NCBI GenBank assembly: GCA_035503915.1
Contig: DATJSU010000037.1
Coordinates: forward strand, 186,001-250,000
DNA length: 64,000 bases
Reading direction: 5' to 3'
From: DATJMJ01 sp035503915
Lineage (GTDB): Bacteria > Actinomycetota > Acidimicrobiia > Acidimicrobiales > Palsa-688
A program made the position numbers and the translations under genes. This document shows, in pieces, positions 30,356 to 38,249 of the stretch (position 1 is its first letter; the number at the start of each line of letters is the position of its first letter). The notes beneath the pieces are model-generated. The model was given only the letters and a program-made list of their open reading frames with translations, had not been told where the DNA came from and did no database searches.

Positions 30356-30972
30356 CCGCGCTCAGCGACCGGGTGCCCGCGGCCCCTGCCCCGAGGTATT
30401 TCGACTTCGCTCGGGCGGCGGCCGCCGTCCGGGAACTGCTCGCGGCCGTCGGTGAGGACCCGGACCGGGAAGGCTTGAAGGCGACCCCCGATCGCGTCGC
30501 GCGGATGTACGCCGAGATCTTCTCGGGCCTTCACGAGGACCCCGGCCAGCACTTGACCGCCACCTTCGAAGCCGATCATGACGAACTGGTCCTCGTTCGC
30601 GACATACCGCTTTACAGCGTTTGCGAGCACCACCTGCTCCCCTGGATCGGCAAGGCGCACGTCGCTTACATCCCTGCTGACGATGGGCGAGTCACGGGGT
30701 TGTCAAAGCTCGCGCGCCTCGTCGAGGGTTACGCTAGGCGCCCTCAGGTACAGGAAAGGCTGACCTCCCAGGTCGCTGACGCGCTCATGCGGGTGCTCGA
30801 ACCGAGAGGTGTCTTGGTAGTGGTCGAAGCGGAGCACCTCTGCATGTCCATGCGCGGTGTCCAAAAACCCGGTGCTACGACTGTCACCTCAGCGGTCCGA
30901 GGACATTTCCTCACCAGCGTTGCCGCTCGTGCTGAAGTGCTCGGCTTCATCCAGCGGGCGGCCCCTTCCTAA
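30352..30972 (+). CDS. folE: GTP cyclohydrolase I
   Basis: 206 residues from GTG 30352, which overlaps the hpt TGA. It makes 7,8-dihydroneopterin triphosphate from GTP, the first folate step. Zinc ligands appear in 'YSVCEHHLLPWIGKAHV' and 'EAEHLCMSMRGV'; 'GLSKLARLVEGYARRPQVQE' is the family signature. The folP-folB-folK genes follow after one opposite-strand gene, so folate synthesis is split into two transcription units. Confidence 0.96.
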   Translation: MTALSDRVPAAPAPRYFDFARAAAAVRELLAAVGEDPDREGLKATPDRVARMYAEIFSGLHEDPGQHLTATFEADHDELVLVRDIPLYSVCEHHLLPWIGKAHVAYIPADDGRVTGLSKLARLVEGYARRPQVQERLTSQVADALMRVLEPRGVLVVVEAEHLCMSMRGVQKPGATTVTSAVRGHFLTSVAARAEVLGFIQRAAPS

Positions 30973-30995
30973 CCAGCCAAACGCCCGCGAGCTGC

Positions 30996-31586
30996 CTACA
31001 GGAAGTACAGGGCCCCAGCCGCCAGCACCAGCACCGTTCCCGCTCGCCAGAGCCAAGCTGTTACGGCTTCGTAGAGCTCAGGCTCGAGTTGCTGGCCGGG
31101 ACCGAAGCACCGCTTCCTCCAGAGCGGGCCCGCCGCCCACCAAAAGCAGAGCAACCCGTAAAAACAAAGGTACTCGCTGGGCTTGGCCTTGAGGTAAACG
31201 AGGGTCAGCCACATCGAGGTCACGGAGATAGCGAGCTTGACCAGCGCCCACCCTCTCGTGAAGCGGGCATAGCGGGTGTGGCGCCTCGACGAGGTGCTCG
31301 TGGCGGCGGTGCCCCCAGTCCGCTCTGAGAGGTCAACGGTGGGGACCGGTGGCTCGTCGGCATCGCTGCCCGCCCTAAGGGCGTGGCGCTTTTGCGCCGC
31401 AGCCCAGTCGGAGCGGTTGATGTCGCCCTCGCCAAGGCCACCCGAGGGGGGCCCGGGAACGCCTGGTGACGGGGGTGCGGCCACAGACCATGGTTCGTCA
31501 TGCGCAGGAGAGAGGTTGAGCGCGTCCGGCGGGACGAGCCTCGGCTGGGTCTGCAGTTTTACCTGAGTAAGCTGGCCGCTTGCCAT
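30996..31586 (-). CDS. Small membrane protein of unknown function
   Basis: Up to 196 residues. The first half is hydrophilic and Pro/Ser/Thr-rich. The second half has three hydrophobic segments ('WALVKLAISVTSMWLTLVYL', 'YLCFYGLLCFWWAAGPLW', 'AGTVLVLAAGALYFL') separated by short basic loops. I do not recognise a family. The ATG at 31586 shares bases with the divergent folP ATG at 31585, so the true start may lie further in. It sits alone on the minus strand between folE and folP. Confidence 0.6.
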   Translation of the reverse strand: MASGQLTQVKLQTQPRLVPPDALNLSPAHDEPWSVAAPPSPGVPGPPSGGLGEGDINRSDWAAAQKRHALRAGSDADEPPVPTVDLSERTGGTAATSTSSRRHTRYARFTRGWALVKLAISVTSMWLTLVYLKAKPSEYLCFYGLLCFWWAAGPLWRKRCFGPGQQLEPELYEAVTAWLWRAGTVLVLAAGALYFL

Positions 31587-32409
31587 GACGCTTGTGATGG
31601 GCGTGCTCAACGTCACGCCGGACTCTTTCTATGACGGGGGACGCTGGGAAGAGCCTGGTGCCGCCGTGGAGCACGGCTGCCGTATGGTCGACGAGGGCGC
31701 AAGCATCGTCGACGTCGGCGGGGAGTCGACAAGGCCGCACGCGGCGCCGGTCGACGATGAGGAGGAGCTCCGTCGTGTAGTCCCGGTGGTGCGTGGCCTT
31801 TCCCGGCAGCTTGCCGGGCGGGCCCGCGTCTGCGTGGACACCCGCAAGCGGGCCGTTGCGCAAGCGGCATTGGACGCCGGCGCATCGGTCCTCAACGACG
31901 TCTCGGCCGCTCTCTGGGATGTTGCCGCCCAGCACGGCGCGGGTTGGCTGGCAATGCATATGAAAGGCGAGCCCGAGGACATGATGTCCCTGGCGGCGTA
32001 CGACGACGTCGTGGTGGAGGTGTGCAATTACCTCCGAGAGCGCGCCGAGGCAGCCGAGGCAGGGGGCGTGAGGGAGATATGGCTCGACCCCGGCATCGGC
32101 TTTGCCAAGACCGCGGCGCACAACTTGGAGATCTTGCGCCGCCTCGATGAGCTCGTCACATTGCCTTGGCCGGTGGCGATCGGGCTCTCTCGCAAGAGGT
32201 TCACGGGTGTCGTCACCTCGGGCAGTGAGGAGCTCCCCGCCCCGCTGGGCGAACGCTTCGAGGCATCTCTCGCCGGAGCGGTTTGGGCCATGTGCAAGGG
32301 AGCAGCTTTGGTGCGCGTGCACGATGTAAAAGCCACTGTTGAGGCGGCAAAGCTGGTCGGGGCCCCACGAGCGGGTGGGGTGGGCGCCATGTCGGGCGAC
32401 CGCAGATGA
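31585..32409 (+). CDS. folP: Dihydropteroate synthase
   Basis: 274 residues. It condenses dihydropterin diphosphate with p-aminobenzoate; this is the sulfonamide target. The TIM barrel opens with 'MGVLNVTPDSFYDGG' and continues with 'GASIVDVGGESTRP', 'DTRKRAVAQAAL', 'SVLNDVSA', 'WLDPGIGFAKTAAHNLEIL' and 'GLSRKRF', all conserved pterin and pABA site motifs. The ATG at 31585 opens almost at the first strand. Its TGA overlaps the next ATG (ATGA). Confidence 0.96.
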   Translation: MTLVMGVLNVTPDSFYDGGRWEEPGAAVEHGCRMVDEGASIVDVGGESTRPHAAPVDDEEELRRVVPVVRGLSRQLAGRARVCVDTRKRAVAQAALDAGASVLNDVSAALWDVAAQHGAGWLAMHMKGEPEDMMSLAAYDDVVVEVCNYLRERAEAAEAGGVREIWLDPGIGFAKTAAHNLEILRRLDELVTLPWPVAIGLSRKRFTGVVTSGSEELPAPLGERFEASLAGAVWAMCKGAALVRVHDVKATVEAAKLVGAPRAGGVGAMSGDRR

Positions 32410-32936
32410 GAGGCAAATGGGCTGCCGGCATAAAGCCGAGGTTCTTTACCTGGGTGATAAAGGACAAGTTGGCAATTTGTGAACGGCCCGGTGGGTACGC
32501 TCGCAACCACCGGAAAGTGCGCAGGCGCGAAGAAATTCTCTGGATCAAATGCCAGGGCTTTACGCGGGTCGTCTCTCTCCTCGCGTCCCCCCACAACCTG
32601 CACGCCTATGACGAGGAAAAGCTCGTCTGGTCGCACGTCCCCTTCGCCTCCAACGACGACCCCTCGGTCGTCCTACCAGATCTGTACGATCAGCTGCGCT
32701 GTTGGCTGCGCGAGGGCGAGCGGGTCATGGTGCACCAGGAGGAGGTTGGCGACCGGCTCCTTGGCGTTGTTGCAGGCTACCTCAATTGGAGCGGGTTGCT
32801 TAGCGACGGCGCTCAGTCGATCGCAGTTGTGGAAAGGCTTTTCGGTCGCCAGATGGGCCCCCAAGGGCGAGAGCTCGTAGCAATGGTGCCCGAGTTCCCC
32901 AAGCATGGCCCAGTTGCCCGAACGGCCGGTGCCTGA
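32406..32936 (+). CDS. Dual-specificity-phosphatase-like protein lacking the catalytic Cys
   Basis: 176 residues. The fold resembles cysteine phosphatases. 'GFTRVVSLL' fits strand beta-2, 'YDEEKLVWSHVPFASNDDPS' fits the general-acid loop region, and 'GERVMVHQEEVGDRLLGVVAGYL' aligns with the H-C-x5-R P-loop. Here the Cys position is Gln111, between His110 and Arg117, so phosphatase chemistry is not expected. It starts within the folP stop (ATGA) and overlaps folB, so it is embedded in the folate operon. Possible roles: phosphate-binding regulator or scaffold, or standing in for a pathway phosphatase. The family assignment rests on motif reading alone. Confidence 0.6.
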   Translation: MRGKWAAGIKPRFFTWVIKDKLAICERPGGYARNHRKVRRREEILWIKCQGFTRVVSLLASPHNLHAYDEEKLVWSHVPFASNDDPSVVLPDLYDQLRCWLREGERVMVHQEEVGDRLLGVVAGYLNWSGLLSDGAQSIAVVERLFGRQMGPQGRELVAMVPEFPKHGPVARTAGA

Positions 32937-33399
32937 AGGCCACGATCGAGGGGAGCGCCCAGTAGCCGCCGACCGCATCGAAATCAAAGGCTTGCGCTTT
33001 CTCGGCTCTCACGGGACCTTGCCGGAGGAACTGGCGCGGGACCAGCCCTTCGAGATTGACCTAGTGCTCTGGGCCGACTTAGAACCGGCGGGGCGTACTG
33101 ACGACTTGGCCCTGACGGTCGATTACGGAGGCCTTTGCGAAACCGTCCGCTCGGTGATGCAAGGTGAGCACGTCGCGCTCATGGAGCGCCTCGCCCAAAA
33201 AGTTGCCGCTTTCACACTTGCGTTTGCCGGCGAGCGAGCGAGCGCCGTCGAAGTCGCTATCCGCAAGCTCCGGCCGCCGGTGGGCTACGACGTCGCGTCT
33301 GCCGGGGTACGCATCTACCGCCAAGCCGGGCATGTGGGTGAGGGCGCCGCGTTCCCAGGCGAGCCAGCCGACGCCGTGCCAAGGGGCAGGCGTGCCTGA
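32905..33399 (+). CDS. folB: Dihydroneopterin aldolase
   Basis: 164 residues from ATG 32905, which overlaps the previous gene by 32 nt; GTG 32929 would shorten the overlap. 'DRIEIKGLRFLGSHGTLPEE' carries the catalytic region, and 'RPPVGYDVASAGVRIYR' the conserved C-terminal strand. It cleaves dihydroneopterin to hydroxymethyl-dihydropterin and glycolaldehyde. A Gly/Arg-rich C-terminal tail of about 30 residues is extra relative to the ~120-residue family. It forms an octamer in characterised homologues. Confidence 0.92.
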   Translation: MAQLPERPVPEGHDRGERPVAADRIEIKGLRFLGSHGTLPEELARDQPFEIDLVLWADLEPAGRTDDLALTVDYGGLCETVRSVMQGEHVALMERLAQKVAAFTLAFAGERASAVEVAIRKLRPPVGYDVASAGVRIYRQAGHVGEGAAFPGEPADAVPRGRRA

Positions 33400-33877
33400 G
33401 CAGGCTCAGGAACGACGCGCCTTTGTCGCCCTTGGTTCCAACCTTGGGGACCGCTGGGCGCACTTGCGCAACGGCGTTTCGCACCTTCCGGACGTTGCCG
33501 CAATCTCGAGTGTTTATGAGAGCGAGCCAGTGGGCGGCCCGCCCCAAGGCCGCTACCTGAACATGGTCGTCGAGCTCGCCACCGGGTTGCACCCATGGGA
33601 GCTCTTGAACTCAGCTCGGGCGGCAGAAGCTGCCGAAGGCAGGGTGCGTTCCGAGCGGTGGGGGCCCCGGTCCCTCGATGTAGACATTTTGTTGGTGGGG
33701 GACTTGACCGTGGCCTCCCGGGAGCTGACGGTGCCCCACCCCCGCATGTGGGAGCGCGGGTTCGTACTTGTCCCTTTGGCGGAGCTCGCTCCCGATCTCG
33801 TAGAGGGGCGCCTAACCGAGGAGCACCGCCGCGGTGTTGTGCTGGCTGGGGAGCTCACGAACGGGAGCACGCTTTGA
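33392..33877 (+). CDS. folK: 2-amino-4-hydroxy-6-hydroxymethyldihydropteridine diphosphokinase
   Basis: 161 residues from GTG 33392, preceded by AAGGGGCAGG and overlapping the folB stop by 8 nt. 'FVALGSNLGDRWAHLRNGV', 'YESEPVGGPPQGRYLNMVV' and 'RWGPRSLDVDILLVGD' (Asp pair for Mg-ATP) with 'VPHPRMWERGFVLVPLAEL' are textbook HPPK. It transfers pyrophosphate to hydroxymethyl-dihydropterin, supplying the FolP substrate. Its TGA overlaps the panC TTG start. Confidence 0.95.
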   Translation: MPEQAQERRAFVALGSNLGDRWAHLRNGVSHLPDVAAISSVYESEPVGGPPQGRYLNMVVELATGLHPWELLNSARAAEAAEGRVRSERWGPRSLDVDILLVGDLTVASRELTVPHPRMWERGFVLVPLAELAPDLVEGRLTEEHRRGVVLAGELTNGSTL

Positions 33878-34725
33878 TCGTCGTCTCCGAACCCGATGAT
33901 TTCAGGGCGCTGCTCGAACAGGCGCGCTCTTCCGGCAAGAGCATCGGTTTTCACCCTACGATGGGCGCCCTCCACGGCGGCCATCGTGCCAACATCCGCC
34001 AGATGGCAGCTGAATGCGACGTCGCTTCGGTGAGCATTTTTGTAAACCCGCTGCAGTTCGGTCCGGGCGAGGACTTCCGGTCCTACCCACGCGACCTCGA
34101 CGGCGACCTTGCCCAAGCGCAGGAAGCTGGGGCCGATGCCGTGCTGGTGCCGAGGGCCGCCTTCGGCGAAGAACCGCTCACGACCGTTCGCGTGAAGCGC
34201 TTGGGCCACGTGCTGGAAGGCCTCTCGCGGCCGGTCCACTTCGAGGGAGTGGCCACTATCGTCACGAGACTGCTCTCGATCGCAGGCCCGTGTTTTGCCT
34301 ACTTCGGAGAAAAGGACTATCAGCAGCTCGTGATCGTCCGCCGCCTCGTAGAAGATCTTTCCCTTCCGGTGGTCGTCGTCAACTGCCCGACCGTGCGCGA
34401 GCCCGACGGCCTCGCGCTTTCCAGCCGCAATTCCTACCTCAGCAAAGAGGAACGAAGGGCTGCTCCCGCTCTCTACTGGGCCCTTCTTGCCGGAAAGAGG
34501 GCCATTGAAGAGGAGGGCGAAAAAGACCCGGTTGAGGTCAGGTCCGCGATGGAGCGGGCGGTCTCCCGAGAACCGCTCCTTGGGCTCGATTACGCTGTGG
34601 TGGCCGACCCGGGGTCTCTCGACGAGGTAGAGCTCGTCGAGGGGGAAGTTCGGCTCCTGATTGCCGGCCGGTTAGGCAAAACGCGCCTCATCGACAACCT
34701 CAAAGCCGCCCGATCGGAGGCCTGA
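33874..34725 (+). CDS. panC: Pantothenate synthetase
   Basis: 283 residues from TTG 33874 (overlaps folK TGA). It condenses pantoate and beta-alanine with ATP. The HIGH-like 'PTMGALHGGHRANI', the KMSKS-like region 'LSSRNSYLS' and 'FGEKDYQQLVIVRRLV' are all present. The frame stays open upstream to 33595, but that part is out of phase with the real folK gene and lacks similarity. panB and panD are not in this window. Confidence 0.95.
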   Translation: MIVVSEPDDFRALLEQARSSGKSIGFHPTMGALHGGHRANIRQMAAECDVASVSIFVNPLQFGPGEDFRSYPRDLDGDLAQAQEAGADAVLVPRAAFGEEPLTTVRVKRLGHVLEGLSRPVHFEGVATIVTRLLSIAGPCFAYFGEKDYQQLVIVRRLVEDLSLPVVVVNCPTVREPDGLALSSRNSYLSKEERRAAPALYWALLAGKRAIEEEGEKDPVEVRSAMERAVSREPLLGLDYAVVADPGSLDEVELVEGEVRLLIAGRLGKTRLIDNLKAARSEA

Positions 34726-34730
34726 GCCCC

Positions 34731-35519
34731 ATGTTGATGGCAATAGACGTCGGCAATACCCAGATGGTGGTCGGGTTGTTTGCCGATGACGGCGGCATCG
34801 GCCTTGGGGAGCTGCTCCATCACTGGCGCGTCGCCACACACCCGATGTACACGGCCGACGAATTTGCGCTCCAGCTGTCGCAGCTTTTGGCCCTCGACGG
34901 GTTGGACCTATCGAGCGTCACCGGTGCGGCAGTGGCATGCGTCGTGCCTCCCTTGCAGATCGCGCTGCGGGAGATGACGAGCAGGCGGCTGGCCGTCCCG
35001 TCGGTGATAGTGGGGCCCGGCGTCCGTACCGGTATGCCCATGCTCGTCGAAAACCCGAAAGAAGTCGGTGCCGACCGCGTCGCCGACGCAGTAGCCGCCT
35101 TCGAGCGCTACGGGGGCCCAACTATTGTGGTCGACTTTGGCACTGCAACCAATTTCGAAGTGGTGTCGGCAAAAGGGGAATACCTTGGAGGCGTGCTCTT
35201 TCCCGGTGTAGAAGTCTCGCTCAATGCTCTTTCGTCAAGCGCGGCCCTTTTGCCCCGAGTCGACATCGCCCCGCCACGCAGCATCCTCGGCAAAAATACC
35301 GTCGAACAGCTCCAAGCGGGGATTTTCTATGGCTTCGGCACGCTCGTGGACGGGGTTTGCGCCGGGATCCGCAAGGAGGTGGGCGAGGCAACCGTGGTTG
35401 CAACTGGCGGGCTCGCAGCCGCTATTGTCGCGGCGACTTCAGTGGTCGACCACTTCGAACCCTGGCTGACCTTGTACGGCTTAAGGATCATATTTCACCG
35501 GACGCGAGCCGATGGCTGA
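34731..35519 (+). CDS. coaX: Type III pantothenate kinase
   Basis: 262 residues from ATG 34731 (ATG 34737 also in frame). The ASKHA fold phosphate-1 motif is 'MAIDVGNTQMVVGLF'; the family hallmark is 'NPKEVGADRVADAVAAFE' with 'VVDFGTATNFEVVSAKGEYLGG'. It phosphorylates pantothenate as the first step of CoA synthesis, directly following panC. Its end overlaps the lysS ATG by 8 nt. Confidence 0.95.
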   Translation: MLMAIDVGNTQMVVGLFADDGGIGLGELLHHWRVATHPMYTADEFALQLSQLLALDGLDLSSVTGAAVACVVPPLQIALREMTSRRLAVPSVIVGPGVRTGMPMLVENPKEVGADRVADAVAAFERYGGPTIVVDFGTATNFEVVSAKGEYLGGVLFPGVEVSLNALSSSAALLPRVDIAPPRSILGKNTVEQLQAGIFYGFGTLVDGVCAGIRKEVGEATVVATGGLAAAIVAATSVVDHFEPWLTLYGLRIIFHRTRADG

Positions 35520-36924
35520 GGATTTTCCTTACCGGTTCGAGCCCCCCTCGCCAACTGAACGGGTCCACTCGCGCTTCGCTCAGCTTGCTGCTGGAGAGGC
35601 TTCGGGCGAGGTGGCGAGGGTGGCCGGGCGGGTGATGCTGCGGAGACAGATGGGCAAGCTCACTTTTATGACGATGAGCGACTGGACGGGCAGCATCCAG
35701 CTCTTTGCCGCCTCCCAGTGGACGCCGCGCTTTTCTGAGCTCAACCGCCTTTCGCTTGGCGACTGGGTCGGGGCTTCCGGCGAAGTCGTCCGCACGCGCA
35801 CCGGCGAGCTTTCCGTAAAGGTACAAGATTGGGCCCTCCTCGCCGAAGCTCGCCGCTCTTTTGGCGACAAGCACCACGGGATAAGCGACATCGATACCCG
35901 TTACAGGCAACGCTACGCGGACATGTGGGCCAACCCTGCCTCCCGTGAGGTCCTCTTGACCAGGAGCCGCGTCGTGTCGATGATGCGCCAGTTCCTCGGA
36001 GGGCGAGGTTTTGTCGAGGTAGAGACGCCGATCTTCCACACCGTGCCCGGAGGGGCCGCAGCGCGGCCTTTTGTGACGCACCACAACTCTTTGGACGTCG
36101 ACGTTTACTTGCGGATCGCGATCGAGCTCCACTTGAAACGTCTCGTCGTCGGTGGCCTCGAGAAGGTTTTCGAGATCGGCCGCGTTTTTCGGAACGAGGG
36201 GCTCTCGCCGCGCCACAACCCAGAGTTCACGATGCTCGAGCTTTACCAGGCGTACGCGGACTACCACGACATGATGGAGCTCACCGAGCAGCTGGTGGCG
36301 CATGTGGCAGAGCAGGTTTCGGGGACGGCCAAGTTGAGCTATGGCGGGCGTGACCTCGACCTCAGCCCCCCTTGGAGGCGGGCGACGATGCTCGAGCTCG
36401 TGGCGGAAAACTCAGGGCGGGAGGTCAACTTGGAGATGCCACTTGATGAGCTGCGAAGGCAAGCAGGCGACCTGGGCGTCCCCGTGGAGCTGTCCTGGGG
36501 CCCGGGAAAGCTTGTTCTCGAGATCTACGAAAAGACAACCGAACCCAACCTCTGGGGCCCGGTCTTTGTCATGGACTACCCTCAGGAAGTTTCCCCATTG
36601 GCACGCCGGCACCGGGTAAAAGCCGGCCTGGTCGAGCGCTTCGAAGCCGTAGTCGCCGCCAGGGAGCTCGCCAATGCTTTTTCAGAGCTAACCGACCCCG
36701 ACGAACAGCGAGCCAACTTCGAAGCACAAGCTCGAGCCCGCGCAGGTGGAGACGAGGAAGCGATGCCCGTCGACGAGGACTACGTGCGCGCCTTGGAGTA
36801 CGGCTTACCCCCAACTGGCGGGCTCGGCATCGGCGTCGACCGGCTGGTGATGTTGCTTACGGGCGCTGAATCAATACGGGACGTGATCGCGTTCCCGACG
36901 CTGCGGCCCGAGCCATCGGGCTAG
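35512..36924 (+). CDS. lysS: Lysyl-tRNA synthetase, class II
   Basis: 470 residues. An N-terminal OB anticodon-binding domain ('VAGRVMLRRQMGKLTFMTMSDWTG', through about residue 130) precedes the class II core: motif 1 near 'RGFVEVETPIFH', motif 2 'FEIGRVFRNEGLSPRHNPEFT', motif 3 'GLGIGVDRLVMLLTG'. Slightly shorter than the ~500-residue norm, with a compact N-terminus. It ends in a 4-nt tail-to-tail overlap with the polyprenyl synthase gene. Confidence 0.95.
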   Translation: MAEDFPYRFEPPSPTERVHSRFAQLAAGEASGEVARVAGRVMLRRQMGKLTFMTMSDWTGSIQLFAASQWTPRFSELNRLSLGDWVGASGEVVRTRTGELSVKVQDWALLAEARRSFGDKHHGISDIDTRYRQRYADMWANPASREVLLTRSRVVSMMRQFLGGRGFVEVETPIFHTVPGGAAARPFVTHHNSLDVDVYLRIAIELHLKRLVVGGLEKVFEIGRVFRNEGLSPRHNPEFTMLELYQAYADYHDMMELTEQLVAHVAEQVSGTAKLSYGGRDLDLSPPWRRATMLELVAENSGREVNLEMPLDELRRQAGDLGVPVELSWGPGKLVLEIYEKTTEPNLWGPVFVMDYPQEVSPLARRHRVKAGLVERFEAVVAARELANAFSELTDPDEQRANFEAQARARAGGDEEAMPVDEDYVRALEYGLPPTGGLGIGVDRLVMLLTGAESIRDVIAFPTLRPEPSG

Positions 36925-37979
36925 AGGAGCGCGCGCTGGGAGGACTGTAGTGCGAGGTCGTCCAGCAGCCGGTGTGCCAACCCGGAGAGCATTTCGCGGA
37001 CAGCGGGGACGGACTTGCGCGCGCCGTTACCCCGAACGCTTTCGCTTTCCGGAGAAGAAGCCGAAGGCGGCGGCATTTGCCGCACGGTCGACGCCGCACG
37101 GTCCGCCCATTTGCGTCCTTCGGAAATGCTGCTCTGAATTGCAGGGCTTGCAAGGATCATGTCGCGTGCTTTGTCAAGCTCAGGGCCGTCCAATGGCCGC
37201 CCCAAGAGGCCGGCGAGCTCCGGCCCGGTCTCGAGGTCGGCAAGAGCTCGTATCACTGGGAGCGTGTACGTCCCTTCCAACATGTCATGGCCCGCAGGCT
37301 TGCCAAGTTCGGCTTCAGTGCAGACGAGGTCCCTCACGTCGTCCCAGATCTGGAAGGCCATGCCAAAGGAATGGCCGAACTGAGCCAAAGCCTCGACCTC
37401 GGCAGGGCTCGCACCGGCGACTATGCCGCCGATCTTGGCGGAAGCCGACAGCAACGAGGCAGTCTTGGACGAGATCGATTCGAAATAGGCGGCTTCTGTC
37501 CGGCCGGTCGAAAACGCGTGCCGCAGCTGTGCCATCTCCCCCTGGCAAAGCTTTCCGATCGTGGTTGCGAGCACCTTTACCACGTCGGTGCCGAGCCGAG
37601 CCGCGATCTCAGATGCCCGGGCCAAGAGAAAGTCCCCGGCCAGGATGGCGACAAGGTTGCCCCAACGGGAATTCGCGCTCTCCACTCCCCGCCGCGACCC
37701 CGCCTCGTCGATCACGTCGTCGTGGTAGAGCGAGCCCATGTGGACGAGCTCGATCGAGACCGCGCCCTCCACGACCCGCTGCGTCGCACGAGCGCCCGTG
37801 GCAGCCGCCGATGCCAACGAGATCGCCGGCCGTAAGCGCTTGCCCCCAGCGTTGACAAGGTACGAGGCGACCTCCGCCAGCAGCGGCTCAGGGCAATCGA
37901 CCGCCTGGTGGAGTTCCAGCTCTACCCTGGCCAGCCCCTCGTCCAGGCCGGGAAGGTAGAGGAGCTCCCAGACGTTCAT
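36921..37979 (-). CDS. Polyprenyl diphosphate synthase
   Basis: 352 residues from ATG 37979 (ATGs at 38003 and 38009 are in frame). Trans-isoprenyl synthase fold: 'GGKRLRPAISL', the first Asp-rich motif 'LYHDDVIDEAGSRRG' (D87, D88, D91) and the second, 'FQIWDDVRDLVCTEAELGKPAGHD'. It makes the long polyprenyl chain of menaquinone or a similar lipid. The C-terminus has an extra Ser/Pro/Glu linker and a short helix. Product length cannot be read reliably from the residues before the first motif. Confidence 0.92.
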   Translation of the reverse strand: MNVWELLYLPGLDEGLARVELELHQAVDCPEPLLAEVASYLVNAGGKRLRPAISLASAAATGARATQRVVEGAVSIELVHMGSLYHDDVIDEAGSRRGVESANSRWGNLVAILAGDFLLARASEIAARLGTDVVKVLATTIGKLCQGEMAQLRHAFSTGRTEAAYFESISSKTASLLSASAKIGGIVAGASPAEVEALAQFGHSFGMAFQIWDDVRDLVCTEAELGKPAGHDMLEGTYTLPVIRALADLETGPELAGLLGRPLDGPELDKARDMILASPAIQSSISEGRKWADRAASTVRQMPPPSASSPESESVRGNGARKSVPAVREMLSGLAHRLLDDLALQSSQRALL

Positions 37980-38249
37980 TACAAGACGATATGCGAATGT
38001 CATGGGCAAGTTCGAAATGGCGCCCGCCGGCGCTCAGGCCGCCCGTTGCCCGAGCGCCGGGGCGGGCATCGGCAGGGGGTACCTCTGACCCTCTGAAGAG
38101 AGAGGCTACGGGTACACTGGGTCTGGCAAGAGCCCGAAATGAAAGGGTATGGATGGCTTGCTACTGGAACGAGGCAGTAAGTACGGGCGCAACTGGTCCA
38201 CGCTCGCTCCAGGTGCAGAGAACGGGATCTGCTGAGGAGGCTGCGAGGG
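37980..38249. promoter_or_regulatory. Divergent upstream region of polyprenyl synthase and clpC
   Basis: About 270 nt without a supported gene. A TACACT hexamer at about 38113 may serve as a -10 for clpC, leaving a leader of about 130 nt. GAGGAGG near 38234-38240 is the clpC ribosome site. I found no clear HrcA/CIRCE, HspR (CTTGAGT) or ClgR palindrome. Confidence 0.4.

Noticed and set aside
38105..38125. HspR or ClgR operator upstream of clpC
   Set aside because: No inverted repeat matching either consensus could be found in the region.
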